DNA of 64,000 nt from Zestomonas insulae (GCF_016901015.1 NZ_JAFEUP010000001.1:496001-560000); one strand, 5' to 3'. Numbered from the stretch's first letter, positions 27,379-37,311 are shown. Numbers and translations are program-made. Notes: a model not told the origin generated them from the letters alone.

Positions 27379-29436
27379 TTAGCGGAACGCGCCAATCAGG
27401 GTATCGAACAAGGTGCGGGCAACTTGAATCACCTGCGCCGAGGCACTGTAGTACTGCTGGAACTGGATCAGGTTGGCCGCCTCTTCGTCGAGGTTGACCC
27501 CGGACAGCGAGTCGCGGTTGTCCTGCGCCTGCTTGAGCACGGAGGTGGCCGCTTCGCTGTTGGTGCGCACCTGCGCGGTCAGGCTGCCGACCCGCTCGAC
27601 CAGGCCGCTGTAGGCCTCGTTGTAGGTCACCCCGGACGCGCCGTTGCCGACCGTGCCCTTGGTTTGCAGGCCGGAAAGCGCCAGCGCGTTGCGGTTGTCG
27701 GAAATGCCCTTGTCGTTGAAGGCGACGGTGAAGCTGTCGGACTGCTGCGGCGCACCGCTCATGGTCATTTCGTAGGTGTAAGTCTGACCAGCGCCGGTAT
27801 AGGCCAGACGCACCGAGTTCGTCTCGCCGCTGTTCAGAGTCGGACTACCGCCGAGCGCATTGCCATTGGCATCGACATAACTCCAGCCAGCCGGCAGTGG
27901 CGAGGTCAGTGTGTAGGTACTGCCGGTGACCGTCGCGCTGAGCGACAGGCCACTGCCGAAGGCAGCCTTCAGCACGTTGACGTCGACGGGAGACGGCCCG
28001 GAGACCAGCGCCGGCTGGCCGATGCTGCCGGTGCCGCGGTTGTTCAGGGTGGCTTCGGCGCGCGCGGTGCCGGCGAAGGCCAGTTGGTCGGCGTGGGTCA
28101 GCGTGGTGCTGATGTCTGCCGAGCCGCGCCGAGTTGGCTGCAGGGTGAAGCTGTCGCCGGCGCTCGGCAGCGCGTCGAGGGTCAGCTCGAAGCCCTGGTC
28201 GATCATCGTCGCTGGCGTGGTAGATGTATCTGCGTAGGCAAAACTCAGGGTGTACGGCCCTGCGCCGCTAACGTTAATAGTCAGTGGCGCGTTGTCATTC
28301 AGGCGCCGCGCAGTGAAGGTGGTGCCGTCGAAATCCAGGCGGTAGTCGCTAGTGTTCAGCTTGCTGGTGTCGGTGATGTTGAGGTTGGCGCTGCTCACCG
28401 CACTGCTGTTGCCGAGCCGCCCGAGCACACGCAAGGCGGTGATGCTCGGATCATTGATGTCGCCGAACAGGTTGCTGCCCGCCTTGCCCGACAGGTCCAG
28501 ACCCTGGCCCAGTTGCTGGTTGACGGTATCGGCAAAGGTCAGCGCCAGCTGGCCAAGCCGGTTGTAGCTGTTGTCCAGCGCGGTGTCGCGGTACGCCAGC
28601 AAACCGCCGACCTGGCCGCCGCTGATCTGCGCGGTGACGTTCTGCACCGAGTTGCCGCTGACCAGCTCCATCTGATAGCGGCCTGGGTCGTTGGCGCCCG
28701 GCATCGCCCGCAGGGTCGATACGGTGGTGCCGACCACCAGCGGTTGGCCGGTGCCGATGAACAGGCTCATGCTGCCGTCGTCCTGGCTCACCGCCTGCAC
28801 GCCGATCAGCTCGGAAATCTGCCGCACGGTTTCTTCGCGCGCGTCGATCAGGTCATTCGGCTCGACGCCGGAGGCGCGACCCTTGGCGATCGCGTCGTTG
28901 TAGCTGGCGACGCTGCTGGCCAGGTTGTTGACCTGGGTGGCCAGCGAGCCGAGCTGCTGGTTGATCAGGGTGTTCTGCTTGTCGAGCTGATCGTAGAGCG
29001 TGTTGAAGGTCTTCGACAGGCCCTGCGCCTGAGCCAGCAGCGCCTCGCGGCCTTCGCTGCCAGACGGGTTCTGCGCGGCAGTCTGCAGCGAGGCGAAGAA
29101 GCTCTGCAGCGCCGGGGTGATCCCGGTGGTGCTGTCCGAGAGCAGCGAATCGAGCTGCTCGATCTGGCTCTTGAAGGTGTTCAGCTCCATGTTCTGGCTG
29201 GTCGCGCTGCGCAGCTGCTCGGTCATGAAGCTGCTCGCCAGACGGCGCACGTCGACCACCTGGGCGCCCGCGCCGATGTAGCCGGCGCCGCTGAATTGCG
29301 GCGTGCGGGTGCCCTGCACCACGCTCTGCCGGCTATAGCCCGCGGTGTTGACGTTGGTGATGTTGTGGCCGGTGACGCTGAGTTGCGTCTTGCTCGCCGA
29401 GAGTCCCGACAATCCGATGTTAAGAAGATCAGCCAT
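27379..29436 (-). CDS. flgK: Flagellar hook-associated protein 1, FlgK
   Basis: 685 residues. The N-terminus LLNIGLSGLSASKTQLSVTGHNITNVNTAGYSRQSVVQG is the conserved rod/hook/HAP signature, and the C-terminal helix (GVNLDEEAANLIQFQQYYSASAQVIQVARTLFDTLIGAF region) is typical. The central 300 residues are variable. FlgK forms the first junction layer on the hook. It lies 12 bp after flgJ. Confidence 0.96.
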   Translation of the reverse strand: MADLLNIGLSGLSASKTQLSVTGHNITNVNTAGYSRQSVVQGTRTPQFSGAGYIGAGAQVVDVRRLASSFMTEQLRSATSQNMELNTFKSQIEQLDSLLSDSTTGITPALQSFFASLQTAAQNPSGSEGREALLAQAQGLSKTFNTLYDQLDKQNTLINQQLGSLATQVNNLASSVASYNDAIAKGRASGVEPNDLIDAREETVRQISELIGVQAVSQDDGSMSLFIGTGQPLVVGTTVSTLRAMPGANDPGRYQMELVSGNSVQNVTAQISGGQVGGLLAYRDTALDNSYNRLGQLALTFADTVNQQLGQGLDLSGKAGSNLFGDINDPSITALRVLGRLGNSSAVSSANLNITDTSKLNTSDYRLDFDGTTFTARRLNDNAPLTINVSGAGPYTLSFAYADTSTTPATMIDQGFELTLDALPSAGDSFTLQPTRRGSADISTTLTHADQLAFAGTARAEATLNNRGTGSIGQPALVSGPSPVDVNVLKAAFGSGLSLSATVTGSTYTLTSPLPAGWSYVDANGNALGGSPTLNSGETNSVRLAYTGAGQTYTYEMTMSGAPQQSDSFTVAFNDKGISDNRNALALSGLQTKGTVGNGASGVTYNEAYSGLVERVGSLTAQVRTNSEAATSVLKQAQDNRDSLSGVNLDEEAANLIQFQQYYSASAQVIQVARTLFDTLIGAFR

Positions 29437-29448
29437 GACGTGGTCTCA

Positions 29449-30615
29449 TCAGCTCGAAGGCACGCTGCCAGCGGCGGCGATGGTTTGGTAGGTCTGCATC
29501 TGCTTGGCGATCTGCGCCACCTTGCGCGCGTAGTTCGGGTCGGTGGCGTAGCCGGCCTGTTGCAGTTCCTTGACGTAGCGCTCCGGCGTCGCGGTGACAT
29601 CCAGCGCGTCGTCGTAACGGTCGTTGTTCTGCAGGAAATCCACGTAGTCGTGGAAGCTCTGCTGGTAGGAGGAGTACGCGCGGAACGACGCGGTTTCCTT
29701 GACCGCCTTGCCGTTCTCGTACTCGGTGGTCAGCACGCGCGCCGAGTCGCCTCCCCAGCCGTGGGCCTTGATGCCGAACAGGTTGTGGCTGCTGGAGCCG
29801 TCCTGCTGACGGATGATCGACTTGCCCCAGCCGGTCTCCAGGGCGGCCTGGGCCACTAGGTAGCGCGGGTCGATGCCAATCTTGTCCGCGGCTTCCTTGG
29901 CCATCGGCATCATGGTGGCGATAAATTCGTCGGCCGAGGCGAACTCGGACTTGCCCGGCGCCAGCGGCGGCTGCGCCAGACGGCGGCCCTTGAAGGCATC
30001 GACGGCCGGCGTCTCGCCGAGTTTGCTTTCCGGCGCCGGGTAGCTCTGCGCCGGCAGCCAGTCGTTCTGCGCCAGCGGCTGGCCTTCGGCGGCGCTGCTC
30101 GCGGCGGTCGGCACGATGCCGGCCAGCAGACGGTCGGTAAGCTTGCCGGGCAGCGACAGGCGACGCTGGTTGATCAGCTTGGAGTCGTCACGCGCGCTGT
30201 CGCTGGCACTGCTCTGCCCGGCGCTGGCGGTGATGCTGCCAGCCGCTTCGGCACCGGTCTGGGCGAACGGGTTGGGCCGCTGGCTGCCCTTCTTCAGCTG
30301 CGACAGCTGGCGCACCAGCACGTCGGCCAGGCCCATACCCTTGTCCTTGGACATGCTCACGGCCAGCTGCTGGTCGTACATGTCCTGGTACATCTTGGTT
30401 TCGTTGCTGCTGGTGAAGTTGCCTTCGGCGAACACGTCGTTCGCCGAGCGCATGGCCTTGAGCATCTGGTTGAGGAACAGCGACTCGAATTCCTTAGCGA
30501 CCTTGTGCAGGTTGCCTTCGCTATCGCCACCGACCTTGAACTGGTTGAGGCGGTTGAGATCGGTATAGGCGCCGCTGTCCACGGTGCCGCCCCCAACTCC
30601 GAGTCGAGTATCCAT
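29449..30615 (-). CDS. flgJ: Rod assembly protein and peptidoglycan hydrolase FlgJ
   Basis: 388 residues, two domains. Residues about 30-110 are the rod-capping domain (VAKEFESLFLNQMLKAMRSAND). Residues about 235-385 are a glucosaminidase/muramidase domain with the catalytic Glu in AQAALETGWGKS and the NLFGIKA block. A linker of about 120 residues, rich in Ser, Pro and Ala, joins them. The protein opens the murein layer for the rod. Sits 10 bp after flgI. Confidence 0.95.
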   Translation of the reverse strand: MDTRLGVGGGTVDSGAYTDLNRLNQFKVGGDSEGNLHKVAKEFESLFLNQMLKAMRSANDVFAEGNFTSSNETKMYQDMYDQQLAVSMSKDKGMGLADVLVRQLSQLKKGSQRPNPFAQTGAEAAGSITASAGQSSASDSARDDSKLINQRRLSLPGKLTDRLLAGIVPTAASSAAEGQPLAQNDWLPAQSYPAPESKLGETPAVDAFKGRRLAQPPLAPGKSEFASADEFIATMMPMAKEAADKIGIDPRYLVAQAALETGWGKSIIRQQDGSSSHNLFGIKAHGWGGDSARVLTTEYENGKAVKETASFRAYSSYQQSFHDYVDFLQNNDRYDDALDVTATPERYVKELQQAGYATDPNYARKVAQIAKQMQTYQTIAAAGSVPSS

Positions 30616-30625
30616 GGCCGCGTCC

Positions 30626-31726
30626 TCAGATCACGATCAGCTCGGCCTGCAACGCGCCGGCCTGCTTGAGGGCTTCGAGGATGGCCATCAGGTCCGACGG
30701 CGAAGCGCCGACCTGATTCACCGCACGGACGATCTCGTCGAGGCTGGTGCCCGGCGCGAACTTGAACATCGGCTTGGTTTCTTGCGTGGCGTCAACCTTG
30801 GAGCGCGGCACCACGGCGGTCTGGCCGCCGGAGAAGGCGTTCGGCTGACTGACGATCGGGTCCTCGGTGATGCTCACGGTGAGGCTGCCGTGGGTCACCG
30901 CGGCCGGCTGCACGCGCACGTTCTGGCCGATCACGATGGTCCCGGTGCGCGAGTTGATGATCACTTTGGCGACCGCCTGGCCGGCTTCGATCTCGAGGTT
31001 CTCGAGCACCGACAGGTAGTCGACGCGCTGGTTCGGATCGAGCGGCGCGCTGACCCGCACCGACCCGCCGTCGATGGCCTGGGCGACGCCTGGGCCGAGC
31101 AGCTGGTTGATGTGGTCGACGATGTTCTTCGCCGTGGTGAAGTCCGGGCGATTGAGGTTGAGGGTCAGGCTGTTGCCCTGGTCGAAACCGCTCGGCACCG
31201 GGCGCTCGACCGTGGCGCCGGCAGGAATCCGCCCGCTCGACGGGACGTTGACGGTGATCTTCGAGCCGTCGCTGCCTTCGGCGTCGAAGCCGCCGACCAC
31301 CAGGTTGCCCTGGGCGACCGCATAGACGTTGCCGTCGATGCCTTTCAGCGGGGTCATCAGCAGGCTGCCGCCGCGCAGGCTCTTGGCGTTGCCGATCGAC
31401 GACACGGTGATGTCGATGGTCTGCCCCGGCTTGGCGAACGCCGGCAGGTCGGCATGGATGGACACCGCGGCGACGTTCTTCAGCTGCACGTTGCCGACGC
31501 TGGCCGGCACCTTGATGCCGAACTGGGCGAGCATGTTGTTGAAGGTCTGCAGGGTGAACGGCGTCTGCGTGGTCTGGTCGCCGCTGCCATTCAGGCCGAC
31601 CACCAGGCCGTAGCCGATCAGCTGGTTGGAACGCACGCCCTGGATGCTGGCCAGGTCCTTGAGGCGCTCGGCCTGGACGGCGCCGGCGACAAGCAGCAGA
31701 CAGAGGGCGGAAATCAGTCGTTTCAT
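30626..31726 (-). CDS. flgI: Flagellar P-ring protein FlgI
   Basis: 366 residues from the ATG at 31724-31726, which has GAGG upstream; an alternative ATG 12 bp earlier overlaps the flgH stop. Signal peptide [19 protein letters not shown], then [33 protein letters not shown], the most conserved block of the family. FlgI assembles the P ring in the periplasm around the rod with the help of FlgA. The C-terminus ends with the typical [18 protein letters not shown]. Confidence 0.96.
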   Translation of the reverse strand: MKRLISALCLLLVAGAVQAERLKDLASIQGVRSNQLIGYGLVVGLNGSGDQTTQTPFTLQTFNNMLAQFGIKVPASVGNVQLKNVAAVSIHADLPAFAKPGQTIDITVSSIGNAKSLRGGSLLMTPLKGIDGNVYAVAQGNLVVGGFDAEGSDGSKITVNVPSSGRIPAGATVERPVPSGFDQGNSLTLNLNRPDFTTAKNIVDHINQLLGPGVAQAIDGGSVRVSAPLDPNQRVDYLSVLENLEIEAGQAVAKVIINSRTGTIVIGQNVRVQPAAVTHGSLTVSITEDPIVSQPNAFSGGQTAVVPRSKVDATQETKPMFKFAPGTSLDEIVRAVNQVGASPSDLMAILEALKQAGALQAELIVI

Positions 31727-31737
31727 GGTCGGCCTCA

Positions 31738-32430
31738 TCAGAACGGGAACAGCGGGCTCATGAAGAAGCGATCGAACCAACCCGGCTGGCTGGCATCGGC
31801 GAACGAACCGGTTCCGGAGTAGGTGATGCGCGCATCGGCGACGCGGGTCGAGGCCACGGTGTTGTCGGTGGCGATGTCGTCGGCGCGTACCATGCCGGCG
31901 ATACGCACCAGTTCGTCGCCGGTGTTCAGGGTCATCCACTTCTCGCCGCGCACAGCGAGGATGCCGTTGGGCAGCACTTCCGAGACGGTGACGGTGATCG
32001 AGCCGGACAGGCTGTTGCTCTGCCCCGCCTGAGCGTCGCCCTTGGTGTCGCGGCTGGCGCTGTATTCGGCGCTGAGGTCCAGCTGGCCGCTGCCGAGCGG
32101 GTTGTTGGTCGACGGCGTGGCGCCGAACAGCGAGGTCAGGCCGATATTCGCGCTGCTGTCCTTCTGCAGTTGCGAGTTGGCGTTCTTGCTCGCCTGGGTG
32201 CGCTCGTTGAGGGTGATGGTGATGATGTCACCCACGCGGAAGGCCTTGCGATCGGTGTACAGGTTGTTCTCGAAACCCGGCTGGAAGATCGCCCCGTTGT
32301 TCTGCGCGGTCGGCAGCGGCGTGCGCGGCAGCACCGGCGCGTAATAGGGGTCGTTCGGCTTCGGCGGCGGCGACATGCAGCCGGCCAGGACGACGACGCC
32401 AAGCAGCGGGAGAAGAGACAGCCGATTCAT
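31738..32430 (-). CDS. flgH: Flagellar L-ring lipoprotein FlgH
   Basis: 230 residues. Lipoprotein signal [18 protein letters not shown] with lipobox LAGC, so Cys18 would be the acylated N-terminus. Conserved [31 protein letters not shown] and the C-terminal [25 protein letters not shown]. Forms the outer-membrane L ring. The ATG at 32428-32430 was chosen over a longer upstream frame because it starts the signal peptide. Confidence 0.96.
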   Translation of the reverse strand: MNRLSLLPLLGVVVLAGCMSPPPKPNDPYYAPVLPRTPLPTAQNNGAIFQPGFENNLYTDRKAFRVGDIITITLNERTQASKNANSQLQKDSSANIGLTSLFGATPSTNNPLGSGQLDLSAEYSASRDTKGDAQAGQSNSLSGSITVTVSEVLPNGILAVRGEKWMTLNTGDELVRIAGMVRADDIATDNTVASTRVADARITYSGTGSFADASQPGWFDRFFMSPLFPF

Positions 32431-32502
32431 TGCACGTACCTCGCGGTGTTTCAGGCGACGCTGGCGGCTCATGCCGCGACGCGGCCGAGCCCACCTACAA
32501 AA

Positions 32503-33288
32503 TCAAAGGTTCTGGGTGACGAAACCAAGCATCTGGTCGGCGGTGGAGATCACCTTGGAGTTCATCTCGTACGCCCGCTGGGTGGTGATCATGTTCACCA
32601 GCTCCTCGACCACGCTGACGTTGGAGTTCTCCAGGGTGTTCTGCTGCACGGTGCCGAGACCGGTGAGGCCCGGGGTGCCGACCTGCGGCGCGCCGCTGGC
32701 GGCGGTTTCCATGAACAGGTTGTTGCCGATCGCTTCCAGGCCGCCCGGGTTGATGAAGTCGGCGGTCTGGATGCTGCCCAGCACCTGCGGTTGCGGATTG
32801 CCGGCGGTGGTCACGGAGACGGTGCCGTCTTCGCCCACGGTGAAGGTCTTCACTTCGGTCGGCAGGGTGATCGCCGGCTCGAGCGAGAAGCCGTTGGCGG
32901 TGACCAGTTGGCCGTCGGAGTTGAGGTGGAAGGTGCCGTCACGGGTATAGCCGATGGTGCCGTCGGGCATCATCACCTGGAAGAAACCGCGGCCGTTGAT
33001 GGCCATGTCCAGCGGCTGGTCGGTGGTCTGCAGGCTGCCGGCGGTGAACACCTTCTGGGTACCGACGACGCGCACACCGGTACCCAGCTGCAGGCCGGAC
33101 GGCAGTTGGCTGTCCTGGCTGTTCTGGCCGCCGGGCTGACGACGGATCTGGTACAGCAGGTCTTCGAATTCGGCGCGATCGCGCTTGAAGCCGGTGGTCG
33201 AGACGTTGGCCAGGTTGTTGGAAATGGTGGTCAGGTTCATGTCCTGGGCGGTCAAGCCCGTCTTGCTGACCCACAGAGCCGGAAGCAT
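32503..33288 (-). CDS. flgG: Flagellar distal rod protein FlgG
   Basis: 261 residues, identical to the usual length. MLPALWVSKTGLTAQDMNLTTISNNLANVSTTGFKR at the N-terminus and SNVSVVEELVNMITTQRAYEMNSKVI at the C-terminus are the rod/hook signatures. FlgG builds the distal rod through the murein layer and the P and L rings. Located between flgF and flgH in the flgFGHIJKL unit. Confidence 0.97.
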   Translation of the reverse strand: MLPALWVSKTGLTAQDMNLTTISNNLANVSTTGFKRDRAEFEDLLYQIRRQPGGQNSQDSQLPSGLQLGTGVRVVGTQKVFTAGSLQTTDQPLDMAINGRGFFQVMMPDGTIGYTRDGTFHLNSDGQLVTANGFSLEPAITLPTEVKTFTVGEDGTVSVTTAGNPQPQVLGSIQTADFINPGGLEAIGNNLFMETAASGAPQVGTPGLTGLGTVQQNTLENSNVSVVEELVNMITTQRAYEMNSKVISTADQMLGFVTQNL

Positions 33289-33335
33289 ATTCGTTCTCCT
33301 CGGGCGCCGGTTTTACGGCACCTCGCACTTGGTGA

Positions 33336-34076
33336 TTAGCTGAGTTGCATGACCCGTGCCACGGCTGCGGCATCGTCTTCGGCGGTACGCATCATCTTGA
33401 CTTGCAGTTCGAACTGGCGAGACAGCGAGAGGATCGAGGTCATCTCCTCGACAGCGTTGACGTTGCTCGCCTCGAGGAAGCCGGAGGTCACCTGCACGGT
33501 GTTGTCGGCCTGTACCGGGCCGGCGCCCTTGTAGCGAATCAGGCCGTCGGTGCCCTTCTCCATCTGCTTGAGATCCGGATTGACCAGCTTCAGGCGGTCC
33601 ACCTCGGCGACCACGTTGGGCGCTTCGCCGAGGGCACGGATGCTGATGGTGCCGTCCTGACCGATCTCGACCTTCTGCTCCGGCGGAATGGCGATCGGCC
33701 CACCATTGCCCATCACCGGCATGCCGTTGCCGGTACGCAGCTGGCCGAGCGCATCGATCTTCAGGCTGGCGGTACGCACGTAGGCCTCGCTGCCGTCTGG
33801 AGCCTGCACCGCCAGCCAACCGTCACCGCTCACCGCGACGTCCAGGTTGTTGCCGGTTTCCTGCAGGGTGCCGGGCGTGAAGTCGGTGGCCGGGCGCTCG
33901 CTCATGGCGTAGACCCGCGACGGAAATCCGTCACCGAACACCGGCATGGCCCGCGCCTGTTCAAAATCGCGACGGAAGCCGCTGGTCGAGATGTTCGCCA
34001 GGTTGTTGGCATGCGCGCGCTGCGCCAGCGTGGTCTGGCTGGCTCCGCTCATGGCGACGTACAGCATCTTGTCCAT
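33336..34076 (-). CDS. flgF: Flagellar proximal rod protein FlgF
   Basis: 246 residues from ATG 34074-34076, with GGAGAG upstream. MDKMLYVAMSGASQTTLAQRAHANNLANISTSGFRRD is typical of FlgF and the C-terminal SNVNAVEEMTSILSLSRQFELQVKMM matches. First gene of flgFGHIJKL, with a sigma-54 promoter about 50 bp upstream and a terminator behind flgE separating it from flgBCDE. Confidence 0.96.
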   Translation of the reverse strand: MDKMLYVAMSGASQTTLAQRAHANNLANISTSGFRRDFEQARAMPVFGDGFPSRVYAMSERPATDFTPGTLQETGNNLDVAVSGDGWLAVQAPDGSEAYVRTASLKIDALGQLRTGNGMPVMGNGGPIAIPPEQKVEIGQDGTISIRALGEAPNVVAEVDRLKLVNPDLKQMEKGTDGLIRYKGAGPVQADNTVQVTSGFLEASNVNAVEEMTSILSLSRQFELQVKMMRTAEDDAAAVARVMQLS

Positions 34077-34126
34077 GATTCTCTCCGAGGATGGGCGACG
34101 GCCCGCTGCTCTGTTGCCAGTCATGC

Positions 34127-34142
34127 AGCAAAGCCCGTGCCA
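34127..34142 (-). promoter_or_regulatory. Sigma-54 promoter of flgFGHIJKL
   Basis: Minus strand TGGCACGGGCTTTGCT, a full consensus match with GG and GC 10 bp apart. About 50 bp upstream of the flgF ATG. A 15-bp perfect palindrome (TATAAAG, A, CTTTATA at 34173-34187) lies 31 bp further upstream and may be an activator or IHF-type site. Confidence 0.92.
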
Positions 34143-34190
34143 CTTCCGAAAAATTCACGCAAGAGACTGATATATAAAGACTTTATAAAA

Positions 34191-34215
34191 CAAAAAGGCC
34201 CCAAGCGGGGCCTTT
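34191..34215 (-). terminator. Terminator after flgE
   Basis: AAAGGCCCC pairs with GGGGCCTTT around AAGC, with a T5 tail on the minus strand, about 88 bp past the flgE stop. It ends the flgBCDE transcript. Confidence 0.88.
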
Positions 34216-34303
34216 GCGAAAAGCTGGCGGCGGAAGATTGCCGCTTGCGGCAAGCGCCGCTGCGGGAAAGCTGACGCTGGCGCCAGCCCTCCCGCCCCGA
34301 CCG

Positions 34304-35689
34304 TCAACGCAGGTTGATGATGGTCTGGGTGATGGCGCTTTCGGTTTCGATGGTCTTGGCGTTCGCCTGGTAGTTGCGCTGGGCGACGATCAGGTTGACC
34401 AGCTGGTCGGACAGGTCGACGTTGGAATCCTCCAGCGCGCCGGACTGCAGGGCGCCGAGGGTGCCGGAACTCGGCGTGCCGATCACCGGCTCGCCGGAAT
34501 CGAAGGACTGCGTCCAGGCGGTCTTGCCCATCGGCGTCAGGCCCTGCACGTTGGCGAAGTTGGCCAGCACTACTTGGCCCTGCACCTTGGACTGACCGTT
34601 GGTGTAGCGGGCGAAGATCACCCCGGTGTCGTCGATTTCCAGACCGGACAACTGGCCAGTCGTGTAGCCATCCTGACTGACGCTGTTGACCGCGAACGCG
34701 CTGGCGTACTGGGTCGAACCGCGCAGGTCGATCTGCATCGGCACCACCGGGTTGTTCGCCCCGTTCGGTGCCCAGGTCGCTGGCGTGCCGCCGTCGGAGG
34801 TGGCCGGCACCCAGTCGTCGAGAGTCATCAGGCCGGTGTCCGGATCGAAGTTGAGGTCGCCACCGGCAGCCATGCCAGTAGTGTTCAGCGAACCGTCGGA
34901 GTTGAACATCAGGTTGATGCTGTACGGCTCGGTGCCGGTGGTCGGCGGAACGGGCGGAGTTGCGGCCGGGTCACCTGGATCGGCTACCGGATTGGCCGGG
35001 TTACGCCCGTCGATCAGCACGTTCATCGTCCAGTTGTTGGTCACCGCCGGAGTGGCCGTCGGGTCGGAGTTGTTGATGAAGTACTGGGTCATCACATGGG
35101 CGTTGCCCTGCGAGTCGTAGATGTTGACCGAGGTCGACGAGGTGTAGGTGGTCGGGTCGCTCGGGTTGAACGGGGTGTTGGTCGGAGCCTTGGTCGCCGA
35201 GTTCAGGTTGAACTTCTGGGCGATCTGCGTGGTGGACTTCGGCGCCTGGTTGCTGGTCGAGATGGTCAGGTCACTGACCACGCCGTTCTGCAGGTTGCCG
35301 TTGCCGTCGACTGGGTAGCCCTGCAGCTTGTAGCCGAAGTTGTTGACCAGGTTGCCTTCGCGATCGGTGCCGAAATAGCCCGCACGGGTGTAGCTGATGT
35401 CGCCGTTGTTGCTGGTGACGAAGAAACCGTTGCCGTTGATCGCCAGGTCCAGCGAGTTCTGCGTGTAGTTGATGTTGCCCTGGTTGAACATCTGCGACAC
35501 GTTGGACAGCAGCACGCCGCTGCCGGTCGGGTTGGAGCCGGAGCCCACCACCGAGGCGGCGTACACGTCGGCGAACTCGGCACGCGATTGCTTGAAGCCT
35601 GCGGTACCGGCGTTGGCAATGTTGTTGCCGGTAACGTTGAGATCCTTGGTCGCGGCACGCAGGCCGCTGAGACCGATGTTGAACGACAT
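34304..35689 (-). CDS. flgE: Flagellar hook protein FlgE
   Basis: 461 residues. SFNIGLSGLRAATKDLNVTGNNIANAGTAGFKQSRAEF at the N-terminus and the C-terminal SNVDLSDQLVNLIVAQRNYQANAKTIETE block are conserved. The middle contains a proline-rich insert (DPGDPAATPPVPPTTGTEP), as expected for surface-exposed hook domains. FlgE polymerises into the hook under FlgD and FliK control. Separated from flgD by 45 bp. Confidence 0.96.
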   Translation of the reverse strand: MSFNIGLSGLRAATKDLNVTGNNIANAGTAGFKQSRAEFADVYAASVVGSGSNPTGSGVLLSNVSQMFNQGNINYTQNSLDLAINGNGFFVTSNNGDISYTRAGYFGTDREGNLVNNFGYKLQGYPVDGNGNLQNGVVSDLTISTSNQAPKSTTQIAQKFNLNSATKAPTNTPFNPSDPTTYTSSTSVNIYDSQGNAHVMTQYFINNSDPTATPAVTNNWTMNVLIDGRNPANPVADPGDPAATPPVPPTTGTEPYSINLMFNSDGSLNTTGMAAGGDLNFDPDTGLMTLDDWVPATSDGGTPATWAPNGANNPVVPMQIDLRGSTQYASAFAVNSVSQDGYTTGQLSGLEIDDTGVIFARYTNGQSKVQGQVVLANFANVQGLTPMGKTAWTQSFDSGEPVIGTPSSGTLGALQSGALEDSNVDLSDQLVNLIVAQRNYQANAKTIETESAITQTIINLR

Positions 35690-35734
35690 GGAAGTCTCCT
35701 TTGCCGGGACAACCGGCGGTAGTTGTCCGGTGGG

Positions 35735-36418
35735 TTACTGACCGATGATCTGCACTTGCGACAGCGGCACGCTGCCGATGCCCGCCAGGTTGAGCTGCAG
35801 CTCGCTGCCGCTCTGCCCAAGGGTGACGCTGTCGACGTTGGCCGGCAGCAGGGTGTAGAGACCCTTGGTGCCGTCGGCGTAGCTCGCCTGCGCCTCGAAC
35901 TTGTAGGTGCCCGGCGGCATCAGGTTGCCGGACGCGTCCTTGCCGTCCCACATGAAGCTGACGTTGCCAGCCGCCTGGGTGCCGAGGTTGATGCGGTTCA
36001 CCGTGGCGCCGTTGCTGTCGTAGACGTTGACGTACACGTTGCTGCTGGAGACCGGCAGGACCAGGCTGGCCTTGAAGGTTTCGCTGGTGTCGACCACCGC
36101 CTTCTCGGTCGGCACGATGACCTTGCGACCGACCAGCGACGAGGCCTGCAGCGCCTGCGAGGACTGATAGCCGGAGAGCAGCGTGCTCATGCTGTCGTTC
36201 AGCTGCTGCACGCCCTCGACCTGGCTGAACTGCGCCAGCTGGGCAACGAACTCGCTGTTGCCCTGCGGCTCCAGCGGGTTCTGGTTGTTCATCTGCGCGA
36301 CCAGCAGGTTGAGGAAGGCGTCTTTGCCCAGCTCTTCCTTCTTCGTGGTGCCGGTCTGGTTCTTGATCTGGTACTGATCAAGAACGGAGCTGGTGGAGCT
36401 GGTGCTATCGATGGCCAT
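35735..36418 (-). CDS. flgD: Flagellar hook cap/assembly protein FlgD
   Basis: 227 residues. Conserved GKDAFLNLLVAQMNNQNPLEPQGNSEFVAQLAQFSQVEG followed by FlgD Ig-like and tudor-like domains (YDSNGATVNRINLGTQAAGNVSFMWDGKDASGNLMPPGTYKFE region). Caps the growing hook and controls its polymerisation. Follows flgC by 20 bp. Confidence 0.96.
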   Translation of the reverse strand: MAIDSTSSTSSVLDQYQIKNQTGTTKKEELGKDAFLNLLVAQMNNQNPLEPQGNSEFVAQLAQFSQVEGVQQLNDSMSTLLSGYQSSQALQASSLVGRKVIVPTEKAVVDTSETFKASLVLPVSSSNVYVNVYDSNGATVNRINLGTQAAGNVSFMWDGKDASGNLMPPGTYKFEAQASYADGTKGLYTLLPANVDSVTLGQSGSELQLNLAGIGSVPLSQVQIIGQ

Positions 36419-36438
36419 GGTGAGTCCTCATCCTTGCC

Positions 36439-36888
36439 TTACTGACCCAGGGTCAGCACTTTCTGCATCATCTGCTTGGCGGTGTTCATCATTTCGGTGT
36501 TGGTCTGGAAGGCACGGCTGGCGGAGATCATGTCCGCCATTTCCTCGACCACGTTGACGTTCGGGTAGTAGACGTAGCCGTTCTCGTCGGCCGCCGGATG
36601 GTTCGGCTCGTAGCGCGGGGTCAGGGTGCTCCGGTCCTCGACCACGCCGAGCACCTGCACGCCGACACCGGCCTGATCCTGATCGGCGAACAGCGAACCG
36701 CGGTCGCCGGTTTCGCTCTGCGCGTTGGCCATCATGGTGGCGAACACCGGATGCCGCGCACGGTAGGTCTGGTCGACGCTCGACGACACGCTCTCGGCGT
36801 TGGCGATGTTGCTGGAGATGGTGTTCAGACGGGTGGTCTGGGCACTCATGCCGGTTCCGGCAATGTTGAAGACACTGGACAGGGACAT
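36439..36888 (-). CDS. flgC: Flagellar proximal rod protein FlgC
   Basis: 149 residues. FNIAGTGMSAQTTRLNTISSNIANAES is the rod signature; the C-terminal YYPNVNVVEEMADMISASRAFQTNTEMMNTAKQ block is characteristic of FlgC. It follows flgB by 15 bp and together with FlgB, FlgF and FliE builds the proximal rod. Confidence 0.96.
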   Translation of the reverse strand: MSLSSVFNIAGTGMSAQTTRLNTISSNIANAESVSSSVDQTYRARHPVFATMMANAQSETGDRGSLFADQDQAGVGVQVLGVVEDRSTLTPRYEPNHPAADENGYVYYPNVNVVEEMADMISASRAFQTNTEMMNTAKQMMQKVLTLGQ

Positions 36889-36903
36889 GGCTGGGGTTCT
36901 CCG

Positions 36904-37311
36904 TTATTCGCCGCGCAGGGCGCTGATCAGCCCTTTGAACTTGCTGTTGAGCAGCGTGAAGCTGGCCTGGAACTGCACCGAGTTCTCCGCGAAGCTGGCC
37001 TGCTCGAGTTGCGGATCGACGGTGTTCTTGTCGATCGAGGCCTGGTTCGGGTTGCGGTACTGCAGCGTGGCGTCGCCGATGTCGAGGCCATCGACGGCAA
37101 TGTGCTGGCTGTTGGTGCGGCTGATCTGGAAGGTGCCGCGCTGAGTCTTCTCGCTCTGCTGCGCCAGCACCGAAGCGAAGTCCAGGTCACGGGCCTTGTA
37201 GTTCGGCGTGTCGGCGTTGGCGATGTTGTTGGCCAACACCTCAGAACGCTGCGCGCGGAAGCTGAGTGCTTTTTCGTGGATGCCGAGGGCGGAGTCGAAG
37301 TTGATGCTCAT
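36904..37311 (-). CDS. flgB: Flagellar proximal rod protein FlgB
   Basis: 135 residues, the usual length. Starts MSINFDSALGIHEKALSFRAQRSEVLANNIANADTPNYKARD at ATG 37309-37311. First gene of flgBCDE, under a sigma-54 promoter about 45 bp upstream. FlgB is the rod subunit adjacent to FliE. No anomalies. Confidence 0.96.
   Translation of the reverse strand: MSINFDSALGIHEKALSFRAQRSEVLANNIANADTPNYKARDLDFASVLAQQSEKTQRGTFQISRTNSQHIAVDGLDIGDATLQYRNPNQASIDKNTVDPQLEQASFAENSVQFQASFTLLNSKFKGLISALRGE

Noticed and set aside
27424..29859. Very long open frame on the plus strand opposite flgK and flgJ
   Set aside because: It is the GC-rich mirror of flgK/flgJ codons, with Arg/Ala/Val/Gln-rich low-complexity composition, no ribosome site and no recognisable domain. 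Similar long antisense frames (for example 1-1224, 49768-51138 and 55227-57011) were rejected for the same reason.
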